Origin: Solirubrobacterales bacterium
GTDB lineage: Bacteria; Actinomycetota; Thermoleophilia; Solirubrobacterales; Solirubrobacteraceae
Assembly: GCA_003151895.1 (NCBI GenBank)
Contig: PLYX01000069.1
Coordinates: 1-19,414, forward strand
Reading direction: 5' to 3'
DNA: 19,414 nucleotides
In this document: positions 7,229 to 13,207 of the stretch, one piece after another
Layout of the letters: each line of letters begins with the position of its first letter
Numbering within the stretch: position 1 is the first letter of the stretch
Translations under genes and position numbers: made by a program
The notes under the pieces: generated by a model
Databases searched by the model: none
The model's input: the letters and a program-made list of their open reading frames with translations, nothing else
What the model was told of the DNA's origin: nothing

Positions 7229-7587
7229 TATCGTTCCGCGTCGCCCCGATCTGACAGGGACGATGTCTCCCGGCCAATCACGACCGAAGCGTACTCGGGA
7301 TCCGAAGCGTCCCACACCAGCGGACCCGTGTAGACGGCAATCCGGCGCGCCCTCGCCGGAAGCGGTGTCTGTGCGGTCGGTTGTTGATTGCCTCCCGCGT
7401 AGCCTCCTCGTTGCCGTTCGCGTCGTTCGCGTCGTTCGCCGACTCGCCGACATGCCACGTGCTCGGGATGCTTGACCGCCCACTGCAGCGATGCGAGCAC
7501 ACCCACGCACACGCACACCTCGAATACGGTGGAGCGCAGATTACGTGCCAGCGCGCGCTTCTGGCGGACGGTCATTGCCATCGACAC
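7228..7587 (-). CDS. Possible small protein, weak support
   Basis: This 119-codon frame has one hydrophobic segment near the N-terminus (STVFEVCVCVGVLASLQWAV) preceded by basic residues, then an Arg-rich middle. The middle is encoded by a 9-bp tandem repeat (unit CGTTCGCGT on the plus strand, 7415-7440, about 2.9 copies). Its stop overlaps the start of the two-helix membrane protein by one base, which is the main argument for it. Codon use is less regular than in neighbours, and no family is recognised. It may be a chance frame. Confidence 0.3.
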   Translation of the reverse strand: MSMAMTVRQKRALARNLRSTVFEVCVCVGVLASLQWAVKHPEHVACRRVGERRERRERQRGGYAGGNQQPTAQTPLPARARRIAVYTGPLVWDASDPEYASVVIGRETSSLSDRGDAER

Positions 7588-7628
7588 CCGTATCGGACAT
7601 CCGGGATGGAACGTTTAGCTGCCCTCCA

Positions 7629-7668
7629 GCTCTGACCCGTTGAAATGACGTGTCAGAGCCGCTATGCT
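7629..7668 (+). promoter_or_regulatory. Leaderless promoter with an overlapping operator-like dyad
   Basis: TTGAAA (7640-7645), a 17-nt spacer and TATGCT (7663-7668) form a near-consensus housekeeping promoter, and the ATG at 7675 follows after 6 nt, predicting a leaderless mRNA. GCTCTGAC (7629-7636) and GTCAGAGC (7652-7659) are a perfect 8-bp inverted repeat straddling the -35, a standard repressor position. Since the encoded protein has a winged-helix-like N-terminus, autorepression is plausible. Confidence 0.6.
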
Positions 7669-7674
7669 CCGCTC

Positions 7675-8457
7675 ATGCTGACCGAGCGCCCCCTTCTCTC
7701 CAAGGTCGAGATCCTGCGCGCGCTGGACCCGACCGGCCGGGCCGGCGATAGCGCGTTCCGCCGCCTTAAGCGTGACGGCTTCATCACGGGCGGCATCGAG
7801 GTCAAGCCGCGTCGCGCGGGCCGGCTCAGCGGCACCGTGACGGCGTTCTGCGCGCTGAACCGCGACGCGACGACGGCCTATCGCAAGCAGCGCCCCGATC
7901 TGGCCCTCCGGATCGCTGCCCGTGCGGCCAAGCTCGAGTCCGGCACGGCGGCGCGGCGTCTGGTCGAGGTGGCCAGGCATGAGATGTCGCTCGACGCGGG
8001 TGAGCTGGATCTAGATGGAATCTACGAGCGCGTCGTGCGCAACGACCGTCGGCCGGCTGACGAGCTCGCGCGCAGTGTCTCAATCGTTCGCCGTGCGTTT
8101 GGGAAGCCGCTGGCCGACATCGGGGTGAGCACAATCGTGGGAACGGTCGTGCGCCTCGACGACGACGCGGCGGAGATCGTCTCCGCCGACGGTGAGCGCT
8201 ACACCTTGCCGGCGTCCGCCCTCCCCGCAAGCGCCCTTGACGTCGGCAGCCCCGTCAGCGTTCGCGTGGAGTTGCTGGGGGATGGCGCGCTGTGGACAGT
8301 CGTGGAGCCCGCGTGGTCGGACGTGCCGGCAGGCCAGAACGATGATCCGTTCGGCGAGCTTCGCCCGAGACTGCCCGTAGACCTGGACGGCCTGCTTGGT
8401 CGCGTAGAGGCTGCCCGTCCGCTGGCCCTGATCGGTCCACGGCTCGCCTGGCGTTAG
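7675..8457 (+). CDS. Winged-helix-like protein of unknown function
   Basis: This 260-aa protein belongs to no family I can name. Residues about 5-45 (LSKVEILRALD, then SAFRRLKRDGFITGGIEV) read like a winged helix followed by a wing strand. The middle (about 70-140) is helical and basic. Residues about 150-220 are beta-rich with regular V/I-turn patterns (IVGTVVRLDDDAAEIV, VSVRVELLG), like a small barrel. The start at 7675 is preferred over the ATG at 7645 because a leaderless promoter ends 6 nt before it and the operator-like dyad would otherwise fall inside the gene. A GNAT acetyltransferase frame starts 3 nt after the stop, so the two form an operon. A DNA-binding regulator of its own acetyltransferase is one reading; this is inference. 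Confidence 0.75.
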   Translation: MLTERPLLSKVEILRALDPTGRAGDSAFRRLKRDGFITGGIEVKPRRAGRLSGTVTAFCALNRDATTAYRKQRPDLALRIAARAAKLESGTAARRLVEVARHEMSLDAGELDLDGIYERVVRNDRRPADELARSVSIVRRAFGKPLADIGVSTIVGTVVRLDDDAAEIVSADGERYTLPASALPASALDVGSPVSVRVELLGDGALWTVVEPAWSDVPAGQNDDPFGELRPRLPVDLDGLLGRVEAARPLALIGPRLAWR

Positions 8458-8460
8458 CCG

Positions 8461-8984
8461 GTGGCCCGTCGGCTTCTGACGCCGCCCACCGTCCGCCTCG
8501 CCCAACCGGAGGACGCCGCGGCGATCCGCTCGTTCCGCTGCGGACACCGCCCTTGGTACGTGCAAGACGCAACCAAGGTGATCCGCAAGGCAGCATCGGT
8601 GCTGGGCACGCCCGCCGCGGCCCGCGAGACGAAGGTCTTGCTCTTCGAGGCAGACGATCGCCTGATCGCGGTCTCCATCGTGCAGCAGGCACACGAGCCG
8701 CACACAGCCGACCTTGTCGTACTCGCGATCCACGAGGATGTCCAGGGTGCCTGGCTGGACGAGAAGCCACCCCGCCCACTGTGTGCGTGGCAACGCTCGA
8801 AGAGACGGCCCACCTCGCCGCCCGAGATGGCTACGAGCGTATCCTCGCCATCGCCGCCGAGCAGAACGAGAAGTCCGTGAGACTGATCACTCGCGCCGGG
8901 TTCTCACCCGTGACCCGCCTCGACAGCGACTACACCCTCTACCAGGCCGCGCTACCCAAGACGGAGAGCCGGGACTCGAGCTGA
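8461..8984 (+). pseudogene. GNAT-family N-acetyltransferase, frameshifted
   Basis: The frame from the GTG at 8461 encodes the GNAT N-terminal half (VRLAQPEDAAAIRSF, then LLFEADDRLIAVSIV and DLVVLAIHEDVQGAWL). The C-terminal half, with the expected helix and motif (TLEETAHLAARDGYERILAI, then NEKSVRLITRAGF), continues in the -1 frame to the TGA at 8982. The switch falls at about 8775-8790. No canonical slippery heptamer is visible there, so loss of one base (or a sequencing error) is likelier than programmed frameshifting. Restoring one base gives a protein of about 174 aa, normal for GNAT. These enzymes transfer acetyl from acetyl-CoA to an amine; the target is unknown. It is cotranscribed with the winged-helix-like gene 3 nt upstream. 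Confidence 0.75.
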
Positions 8985-9061
8985 TCGAGTCGCGGTCCAG
9001 CCGCAATGCCGTTTGCTTGAGGCCGCAGCGTGCTTCCGCTCCTGGTTGCAGGAAAGCCGAC

Positions 9062-9334
9062 TTAACGTGTCATCTCGGGGCTGCCTACGGACGCTTCGTT
9101 TTCGAACAAATCGATGTCATACACCTGCGCATCCACGGTCTGATCCACCGGCACAGCCAACTGCCAATCCCAGGTCGAGTTCTGAGGCGGGACCCACCAG
9201 CTGGCCGCGCGGGAGACCTGGGGCATCACCAATGCGAGCAGCAGGAGCGCGGGCGCCAGCAGGATTCCCAGCCACACCGCTCGTCCCCGCCGGGAGCGGC
9301 TAGGGCTAACCGACGCGCCCAACGATGCCGTCAC
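9062..9334 (-). pseudogene. GH114-type (endo-alpha-1,4-polygalactosaminidase-like) protein, truncated after the N-terminus
   Basis: This is a 90-aa frame from the GTG at 9334, 28 bp after the spherulin-like gene. It has a signal peptide or membrane anchor (AVWLGILLAPALLLLALVM) and then WWVPPQNSTWDWQL, VDQTVDAQVYDIDLF. That is the conserved beginning of bacterial GH114 barrel domains, in which the D-x-D-x-F segment is followed by a strand like VICY and then catalytic acidic residues. Here the frame leaves the family after about 10 more residues and stops, so at least 200 residues of the barrel are missing. GH114 enzymes cleave galactosamine-rich polysaccharides. The fragment cannot be catalytic. 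Confidence 0.65.
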
Positions 9335-9362
9335 GGCCTCGACCTGCTCACGTGATCTGTTC

Positions 9363-10253
9363 TCAGCAGCTGCCGTTGAGAGCTTCCGCCGAGAGGGCGC
9401 CGAAGTAGGAGGGCAGCTGCTGGTAGGAGGTCCCGACGTAGACATAGCCGATGTTCTGCCGAGTCAGGGAGCTGCACGCCGACGCGGGCTGGGGCGCCGT
9501 GGGGCCTTCGGGCGCGTTGTGAATCAGCGCAGCGAAGTCGTCGGCCGGGTAGCCCAGCTCCCAGCCGGCCTGCGTCCAGGAGGTGTAGGGGTTTTCACCG
9601 GGAGTGTCGTAGGAGCCCTCGAAGGTCACGACGATGTCCGCGTTTTCGGCGTCGCTACCGTTCAACATCCAGTCCGATTCGGGGTTGGCGCCGAAGTTGA
9701 ACACGACCTCGTCGTTATTGCCCTCATGCGAGTGCACGTAGGAGGCGAGCGCCTGGTAGAAGCTCTGGTTGCTCGTGGTCGTCCCGGGGACGTCGTCTGC
9801 GACGCCGTCGAAGAAGATCCCCGCGATCTCGCCCGGGTAGTAGGAGTACCAGGCGTCGATTTGGCTCTCGATGCCGGCGAGGGCGGCCTGACCGCCCACG
9901 CCGTAGTCCGTCCACACGTAGCCGATGACCGATGTGCGACCGTAGCTGTAGCAATTTTCGATGACGTTCGCCCACCCCGGCGCGCGTGCCTTCCCGGGTC
10001 CCCCTCCTTCGCTACTTTCGGCCGCGTTGGCAATGATCCACGAGCCGCCGCCGGAGCCATTGCTCTGCGAGCACGCCGCGGTCCAGTTAGCCGGGTTGGC
10101 GTTGTCATAGAGCGGGATCAGCTGGTTTTGACCGTGACGTTGCCTTCCACCGTGAGTGCCCCACGCGAGTGCTGAGCCCGCTACGACGCCGGCAATCGCG
10201 AGCACGCACGCCCCGAGCAAGCTCAGCCGCATTCCAGGGCGCTTTGATGCCAT
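9363..10253 (-). CDS. Secreted spherulin-4 family protein (GH135-like)
   Basis: This 296-aa protein has a signal peptide (about 10-30: LSLLGACVLAIAGVVAGSALA) and a mature domain of the spherulin-4 type: LIPLYDNANPANW at the first strand, VIGYVWTDYG, IDAWYSYYP and IAGIFFDGVADD at successive barrel strands, then VVFNFGANP and VVTFEGSY. Fungal Sph3 (GH135) with this fold hydrolyses galactosaminogalactan outside the cell. The acidic D of FFD and the E of TFEGS are present, but the residue after FFD is G where many family members have E, so activity is uncertain. The ATG at 10253 is preceded by GAGGAGA. A truncated GH114-type gene follows 28 bp downstream, pointing to a shared galactosamine-polymer substrate. 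Confidence 0.8.
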   Translation of the reverse strand: MASKRPGMRLSLLGACVLAIAGVVAGSALAWGTHGGRQRHGQNQLIPLYDNANPANWTAACSQSNGSGGGSWIIANAAESSEGGGPGKARAPGWANVIENCYSYGRTSVIGYVWTDYGVGGQAALAGIESQIDAWYSYYPGEIAGIFFDGVADDVPGTTTSNQSFYQALASYVHSHEGNNDEVVFNFGANPESDWMLNGSDAENADIVVTFEGSYDTPGENPYTSWTQAGWELGYPADDFAALIHNAPEGPTAPQPASACSSLTRQNIGYVYVGTSYQQLPSYFGALSAEALNGSC

Positions 10254-10460
10254 CGTCGTCTCCTCGAAGTGTGGACGCCATGCTCGCCGACACCGCCAAT
10301 GCAAACACTCGGTTGGATCGAGCTAGGTAGGTCGGGATCGACTTTGAGTAGTCTGCGCTTGGCGAGGGTCGGCCGTCAATGGGTCAGGTGCCCCTAATCT
10401 CCGTTCAGCTCCTGAACGCCGGCGTGCGCACAACGTCCGGCGCTTCCCCGGTCCTCTCCT

Positions 10461-10703
10461 ATCGCGATCGCCTACAAGCTCGAGCCGTTCGCGATCGAGT
10501 CGCCGCCCGAGGCTCCGTGGCGATGGGCGATCGAGGTGGACTCAAAGGCCGGTCGCGCACGGCTCGTAGAGCCCGCGCCACTGGCGGCGGCCTTGACGAT
10601 CCAGGCCGGCCTCGCCAAGCTCGCGCTCGCCGTCGAAGCAGAGATCACCCAGCCCACCACCACACATACAACCGAGGAGGCCGCTATGCTCGTCACCGTC
10701 TGA
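10461..10703 (+). pseudogene. Unidentified coding-like fragment
   Basis: The frame is open from 10416 with no plausible start codon and runs to a TGA at 10701. It has native-looking codons and reads AYKLEPFAIESPPEAPWRWA, then IEVDSKAGRARLVEPAPLAA and a helical segment ending EEAAMLVTV. It looks like the C-terminal part of a gene whose 5' end is gone. I do not recognise the family. It precedes the MNT/HepT fossil. Confidence 0.35.
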
Positions 10704-10782
10704 GAGTCACAACCGGGCCGCCACCGAAGTTCCACGCCGGCCGGGACATCCTCCGTGATCGCGAGGGGCACCGTCAACACCC

Positions 10783-10842
10783 GACGGCGGGGTGAGCCCG
10801 CATCTCCGCGAGCGTATCTACGCCGAGGCCGTCCCGCTGTGA
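10783..10842 (+). pseudogene. MNT-type nucleotidyltransferase antitoxin, C-terminal scrap
   Basis: The last codons of this frame read SPHLRERIYAEAVPL before TGA, matching the conserved C-terminal end of MNT proteins (typically ...YLRERILAEAVPL). MNT is the AMPylating antitoxin partner of HepT. Its TGA overlaps the GTG of the HepT fossil, the normal arrangement of the operon. Upstream of about 10783 the frame no longer resembles MNT, so the nucleotidyltransferase core (GSxxRG...DxD) has been lost. Confidence 0.55.
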
Positions 10843-11060
10843 AGGACGAGAGCGCCTATCCGCTCCACGCGATCGAAGGATCGACGCGATTCTGAGCTAC
10901 ACCGTCGATGGCCGTGAAGCGTTCCTCTCGGACGGCAAGACCCAGGATGCCGTCATCCGCAACATCGAGATCATCGGTCAGGCGGTCAAGGGGGTGTCCG
11001 ACGCCACGCGTGCGACGAGCCGCAACCGTCTGCTGGTCATCGCGCAAGGCGGAAGCGCAC
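10839..11060 (+). pseudogene. HepT-like (DUF86) toxin, frameshifted and truncated
   Basis: GTG at 10839 begins VKDESAYPLHAIE, then the frame breaks at about 10877. HepT sequence resumes in another frame as RIDAILSYTVDGREAFLSDG, KTQDAVIRNIEIIGQAVKGV and SDATRA, after which similarity is lost. The conserved RNase motif that normally follows (R-x4-6-H-x-Y, in ...MRDVLIHDYF) is not present. HepT is the RNase toxin of the MNT-HepT type VII system. The pair is therefore dead on both sides. The segment 10955-11001 has a diverged second copy at 11742-11788. Confidence 0.7.
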
Positions 11061-11086
11061 GCCCACCCTTTGCATATGGCGCGTGC

Positions 11087-11437
11087 TCAGAGGTGAGCGA
11101 GTGCAAGCGCGCGAGCGAGACCGGTGTCGACCTCGGCCATCAGCCAGTCCGGCAAGGAACCGATGCGCTCTTCGACGGCGCCTCGGTCGATCGTGGCGAT
11201 CTGTGTGACGTTGACCACCGAATCGGCGTCAAGGTCGGCGACGACGTCAGCTGGCACCAAAACGTTGCCTGGCAGCGCGGCGAGCTGGACGTCGCTCGTG
11301 ATCACAGCCACGGTGACGGTCGCCAGCCTGGAACGGTTGTACTGGTCGGCACTGACGACCAACACCGGGCGTCGCAGCGCGGGAGCGGAACCCCTGGGCA
11401 GGCCGAGATCGGCCCACCACAGCTGACCCCGCACCAT
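11087..11437 (-). CDS. PemK/MazF-family mRNA endonuclease toxin
   Basis: This 116-aa protein has family-standard length. It starts MVRGQLWWADLG, with the loop PRGSAPALRRPVLVVSAD carrying the conserved R-RP motif, then a core strand VAVITSDVQLAALPGNVLVP and DSVVNVTQIATIDR with the conserved S/T-Q-I. MazF toxins cut single-stranded RNA at short specific sequences and arrest growth unless neutralised. The ATG overlaps the antitoxin TGA by one base (TGATG), so the pair is coupled. All conserved elements are present and it is probably functional. Confidence 0.9.
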   Translation of the reverse strand: MVRGQLWWADLGLPRGSAPALRRPVLVVSADQYNRSRLATVTVAVITSDVQLAALPGNVLVPADVVADLDADSVVNVTQIATIDRGAVEERIGSLPDWLMAEVDTGLARALALAHL

Positions 11438-11670
11438 CAGCTCTGATCGCCGGCAGCCAACGCCGCCGCAGCCGCATCGGTGAACTGGTGATCGTCTGGC
11501 AGTCCGGCGATCGCACGGTTGATCGCCTCGGTGACGCCATCGTCCTCCAAGTCATCAAGCCAGTTCTCCGCTGCGCGCGCGAAGAGCTCGCTACGCGATA
11601 GGCCCAGCCGCTTTGCAGCGCGGTCCACGCGACGAAAGGTCTCATCCGAAAGCGAGATCGCCGTCTTCAC
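11437..11670 (-). CDS. Ribbon-helix-helix antitoxin of the MazF-type toxin
   Basis: This is a 77-aa protein with a CopG/MazE-type ribbon-helix-helix N-terminus: KTAISLSDETFRRVDRAAKR gives the strand and first helix, and LGLSRSELFARAAENWL the second helix. The acidic C-terminal tail (DDLEDDGVTEAINR onward) is the expected toxin-wrapping part. The GTG at 11670 is preferred over an upstream in-frame start because the ribbon begins immediately after it and the -10 element TATACT (11683-11678) ends 7 nt before it, predicting a leaderless message. It overlaps the toxin start. The RHH is likely to bind the promoter and repress the operon. Confidence 0.88.
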   Translation of the reverse strand: MKTAISLSDETFRRVDRAAKRLGLSRSELFARAAENWLDDLEDDGVTEAINRAIAGLPDDHQFTDAAAAALAAGDQS

Positions 11671-11677
11671 GCAACAC

Positions 11678-11683
11678 AGTATA
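11678..11683 (-). promoter_or_regulatory. -10 element of the RHH-MazF operon
   Basis: TATACT on the minus strand lies 7 nt upstream of the antitoxin GTG, placing the predicted transcription start at or next to the start codon. No good -35 is visible at 16-18 nt. Two similar half-sites (TGGTAT and TGGTTAT) next to it could be antitoxin-binding sites. Confidence 0.5.
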
Positions 11684-11741
11684 ACCAGGTCATACCAAGC
11701 CTGACGGCGGCTGATCTCTGCCACCCCGGCCCAAACGTCGG

Positions 11742-11788
11742 ATCCGTAACATCGAGATCATTGGCCAGGCAGTCAAGAGTGTGTCCGA
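11742..11788 (+). pseudogene. Second HepT-like fossil
   Basis: These 47 bases match 10955-11001 at 41 positions. The codons read IRNIEIIGQAVKSVS, and four of the five changed codons are synonymous, so the copies diverged while coding. Nothing before or after is HepT-like. With the first fossil it brackets the MazF operon. Confidence 0.6.
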
Positions 11789-11793
11789 GCGAG

Positions 11794-11799
11794 TACAGT
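11794..11799 (+). promoter_or_regulatory. -10 element of the small acidic protein gene
   Basis: TACAGT, a TAnnnT hexamer, ends 6 nt before the GTG at 11806, which would give a leaderless transcript. No convincing -35 is seen. It lies immediately downstream of the second HepT fossil. Confidence 0.35.
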
Positions 11800-11805
11800 T
11801 GGAGT

Positions 11806-12057
11806 GTGGACGAGGACACGCCTGTCGAGCCAATCATGGATCGCACCGAGCGCCATCGCCAGGAGCGCCGCGCCGTGGATGAAGCCGGAGGCGGTGAGGC
11901 CGAGGGCTTTGAGCTCGCTGAGCACGATCTCATCGAGCACGCATCTCACGGCGACGAGCACACTCCGGCCCGCATCCTTCAAGACGCGGACGGGCGCGAT
12001 GAGGAGTCAGCCGACTCGGTGTACGGCGAGGCTGACAGCGAGCACCTCAGCGACTGA
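11806..12057 (+). CDS. Small acidic conserved hypothetical protein
   Basis: This 83-aa, strongly acidic protein has the pattern GEAEGFELAEHDLIEHASHGDE, then DSVYGEADSEH near the end. Small actinobacterial proteins with an AEGFE-AE-LI-(N/H)A-HGD core and a YGEAD element near the C-terminus are familiar to me as conserved hypotheticals without a known role. The GTG start is chosen because of the -10 element 6 nt upstream; an ATG at 11836 would shorten it by 10 residues. The antisense frame is less coding-like. Confidence 0.6.
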   Translation: MDEDTPVEPIMDRTERHRQERRAVDEAGGGEAEGFELAEHDLIEHASHGDEHTPARILQDADGRDEESADSVYGEADSEHLSD

Positions 12058-12096
12058 CGCGCTCAGGCTGAGCGGCTGGATCATGACGCGGCGACG

Positions 12097-12183
12097 TTTC
12101 CCATCGCGGAGATCGCCGTCTATCTGCAGGGCAGCCTCGGCCAGCGCATGGCTGCCTTCCTGGAGCGGTCGGCTTGCACTTGA
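12097..12183 (+). pseudogene. Xre/MbcA-like antitoxin scrap
   Basis: In the same frame as the preceding acidic gene and after its stop, 28 codons read FPIAEIAVYLQGSLGQRMAAFLE and then RSACT before TGA. The IPEIAVFLQ..LGQRLTAYL pattern opens a family of Xre/ParS-type toxin-binding antitoxins. The family then normally continues for about 100 residues that are absent here. The match is from memory and rests on about 23 residues. Confidence 0.35.
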
Positions 12184-12731
12184 ACACGATGTGTGCCCGT
12201 GCCGCCGGCGCGCGGCGCGCAGGGGGATGCGTCGTCGACCCAACGCGACCACGAGGTGTCAAGCAACGCCGAGGCTCTACCGATAACGACCGTATGAACA
12301 GGGGCGCGCGCCTTGTCGCATGAAGGCGCGCACAGCGGAGACCGTGGCGGGTTGTGCTTCGCGCGACCATCGCGACAGCCCTCGTGGTACCGACGGGCGC
12401 GACCGCCACGACCGGCGGCTTTGCTACAGACCATGTCTACGGCAGCGCAGCGGTCACCGGCGCTCAGATCGCACTGGTGGAAAGCTACCGGACTCAGAAC
12501 TTCCCAACCGAGGATCACCGGTACGCAGTGCGGCTGATCGGGCGGGCGCCGGGAGCCCCGGCGACTGTCGGCGTCTCAGAAGCGCAGAGCGTGCCGTCAC
12601 TTGCTGGATTCGCTCTGGGCGCATCGTCTCGCGTCGAACTCTGCACGAGTCAGGAAGCTACGAATCAGTCCCGGTCGGCGATAGCTGCGCCCGGAGATAT
12701 GCCCAAATGTCGGGTAACGGCGCGCCTCGCG
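12182..12731. other. 550-bp stretch without a convincing gene
   Basis: This stretch contains a strong hairpin at 12306-12331. A plus-strand frame from GTG 12354 begins like a signal peptide (VLRATIATALVVPTGATATTG) and stays open for 234 codons, but its second half is antisense to the barrel protein gene at 12732-13013. At best it is the remains of a secreted protein. Nothing else is recognised. Confidence 0.3.
12306..12331 (+). terminator. GC-rich hairpin, possible terminator
   Basis: GCGCGCCTT (12306-12314) and AAGGCGCGC (12323-12331) pair over nine bases with an 8-nt loop. No U-tract follows. U-less hairpins may terminate transcription in GC-rich actinobacteria, and this is the first strong one after the acidic gene. 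It could equally be a regulatory structure. Confidence 0.35.
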
Positions 12732-13013
12732 TCAGCCGGCGAACGTCTCATGCACGGGAAACTCCTTGATATCCGGAGCGCCCTGCACCTCGACGCCTGC
12801 GGCCGCGACAGATTGCTGGATCCGAGGCGTGAAGGCGTCGAAGTCTGCCCGCGACTCCCAGAAGTCGATCACGCCCCAACCCCCGTCGATCGGTCCCGAG
12901 GCGTGAAACAGCAAACCCTTCGGTGGATCGCCGGCCGGATCGACGTGCCTGTTGATCTCGTCGAACTGGTCCTGCGTGACGCCAGCAAACTTGATGCGGA
13001 TCCCAACTGCCAT
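12732..13013 (-). CDS. Small dimeric alpha/beta-barrel (ABM-like) protein
   Basis: This 93-aa protein starts MAVGIRIKFAGVTQDQFDEI, has LLFHASGPIDGGWGVIDFWE in the middle and ends with PDIKEFPVHETF. The pattern of a strand, a helix with Q-x-(Q/E)-(F/Y)-D, then the H-x-x-G-x-x-x-G-G-W-x-V strand is common to actinobacterial stress-response A/B barrel and antibiotic-biosynthesis-monooxygenase-like proteins. Most have no known substrate. The ATG at 13013 is preferred over a GTG at 13022 because GAGAGG lies 8 nt upstream of it. It stands alone between degraded sequences. Confidence 0.75.
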   Translation of the reverse strand: MAVGIRIKFAGVTQDQFDEINRHVDPAGDPPKGLLFHASGPIDGGWGVIDFWESRADFDAFTPRIQQSVAAAGVEVQGAPDIKEFPVHETFAG

Positions 13014-13067
13014 ATCGAACACCTCTCTCGGGTAGATCCCCCTCGCTCGTCAGCATAGACCGACTGA

Positions 13068-13172
13068 CGGCTCGTCCAGAGCTTCACGACGCTGTGGGGC
13101 GAGGACGTCAAGCGCGAAGGGACCTCGAGGGTCACCTGGGAGATCGAGCCGGTGGGTGGCACGGGGAGATAA
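13068..13172 (+). pseudogene. SRPBCC/AHSA1-type protein scrap
   Basis: Thirty-four codons read RLVQSFTTLWGEDVKREGTS, then RVTWEIEPVGGTGR before TAA. The SRVT(W/F)EIEPVG segment is typical of SRPBCC/AHSA1 domain proteins, hydrophobic-ligand-binding folds often found next to ArsR regulators. Both the N-terminal and C-terminal parts are missing. It lies in the gap between the barrel protein and the cupredoxin operon. Confidence 0.5.
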
Positions 13173-13207
13173 CCACACGCTGGAGTAGCAACGGGCGCCA
13201 CTCGCAA

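Noticed and set aside
6522..7277. 251-codon minus-strand frame across the att region, possible integrase
   Set aside because: It has no tyrosine-recombinase R...HxxR...Y pattern and no regular codon bias, and it overlaps the two-helix membrane protein gene in another frame.
7415..7440. Possible CRISPR or VNTR array
   Set aside because: Only 2.9 copies of a 9-bp unit with no spacers; a simple tandem repeat.
8770..8795. Programmed -1 frameshift site in the GNAT gene
   Set aside because: No canonical slippery heptamer or clear downstream stem-loop; a one-base loss is simpler.
10472..10780. 102-codon minus-strand frame
   Set aside because: Opposite a plus-strand fragment with better codon bias; no domain or ribosome site.
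11773..11982. 69-codon minus-strand frame with hydrophobic segment
   Set aside because: Antisense to the acidic gene at 11806-12057, whose conserved AEGFE / HGD / YGEAD pattern and upstream -10 element are better support.
12354..13058. 234-codon plus-strand frame with a signal-peptide-like start
   Set aside because: Its second half is antisense to the well-supported barrel protein at 12732-13013 and no family is recognised; at best the first third is a remnant.
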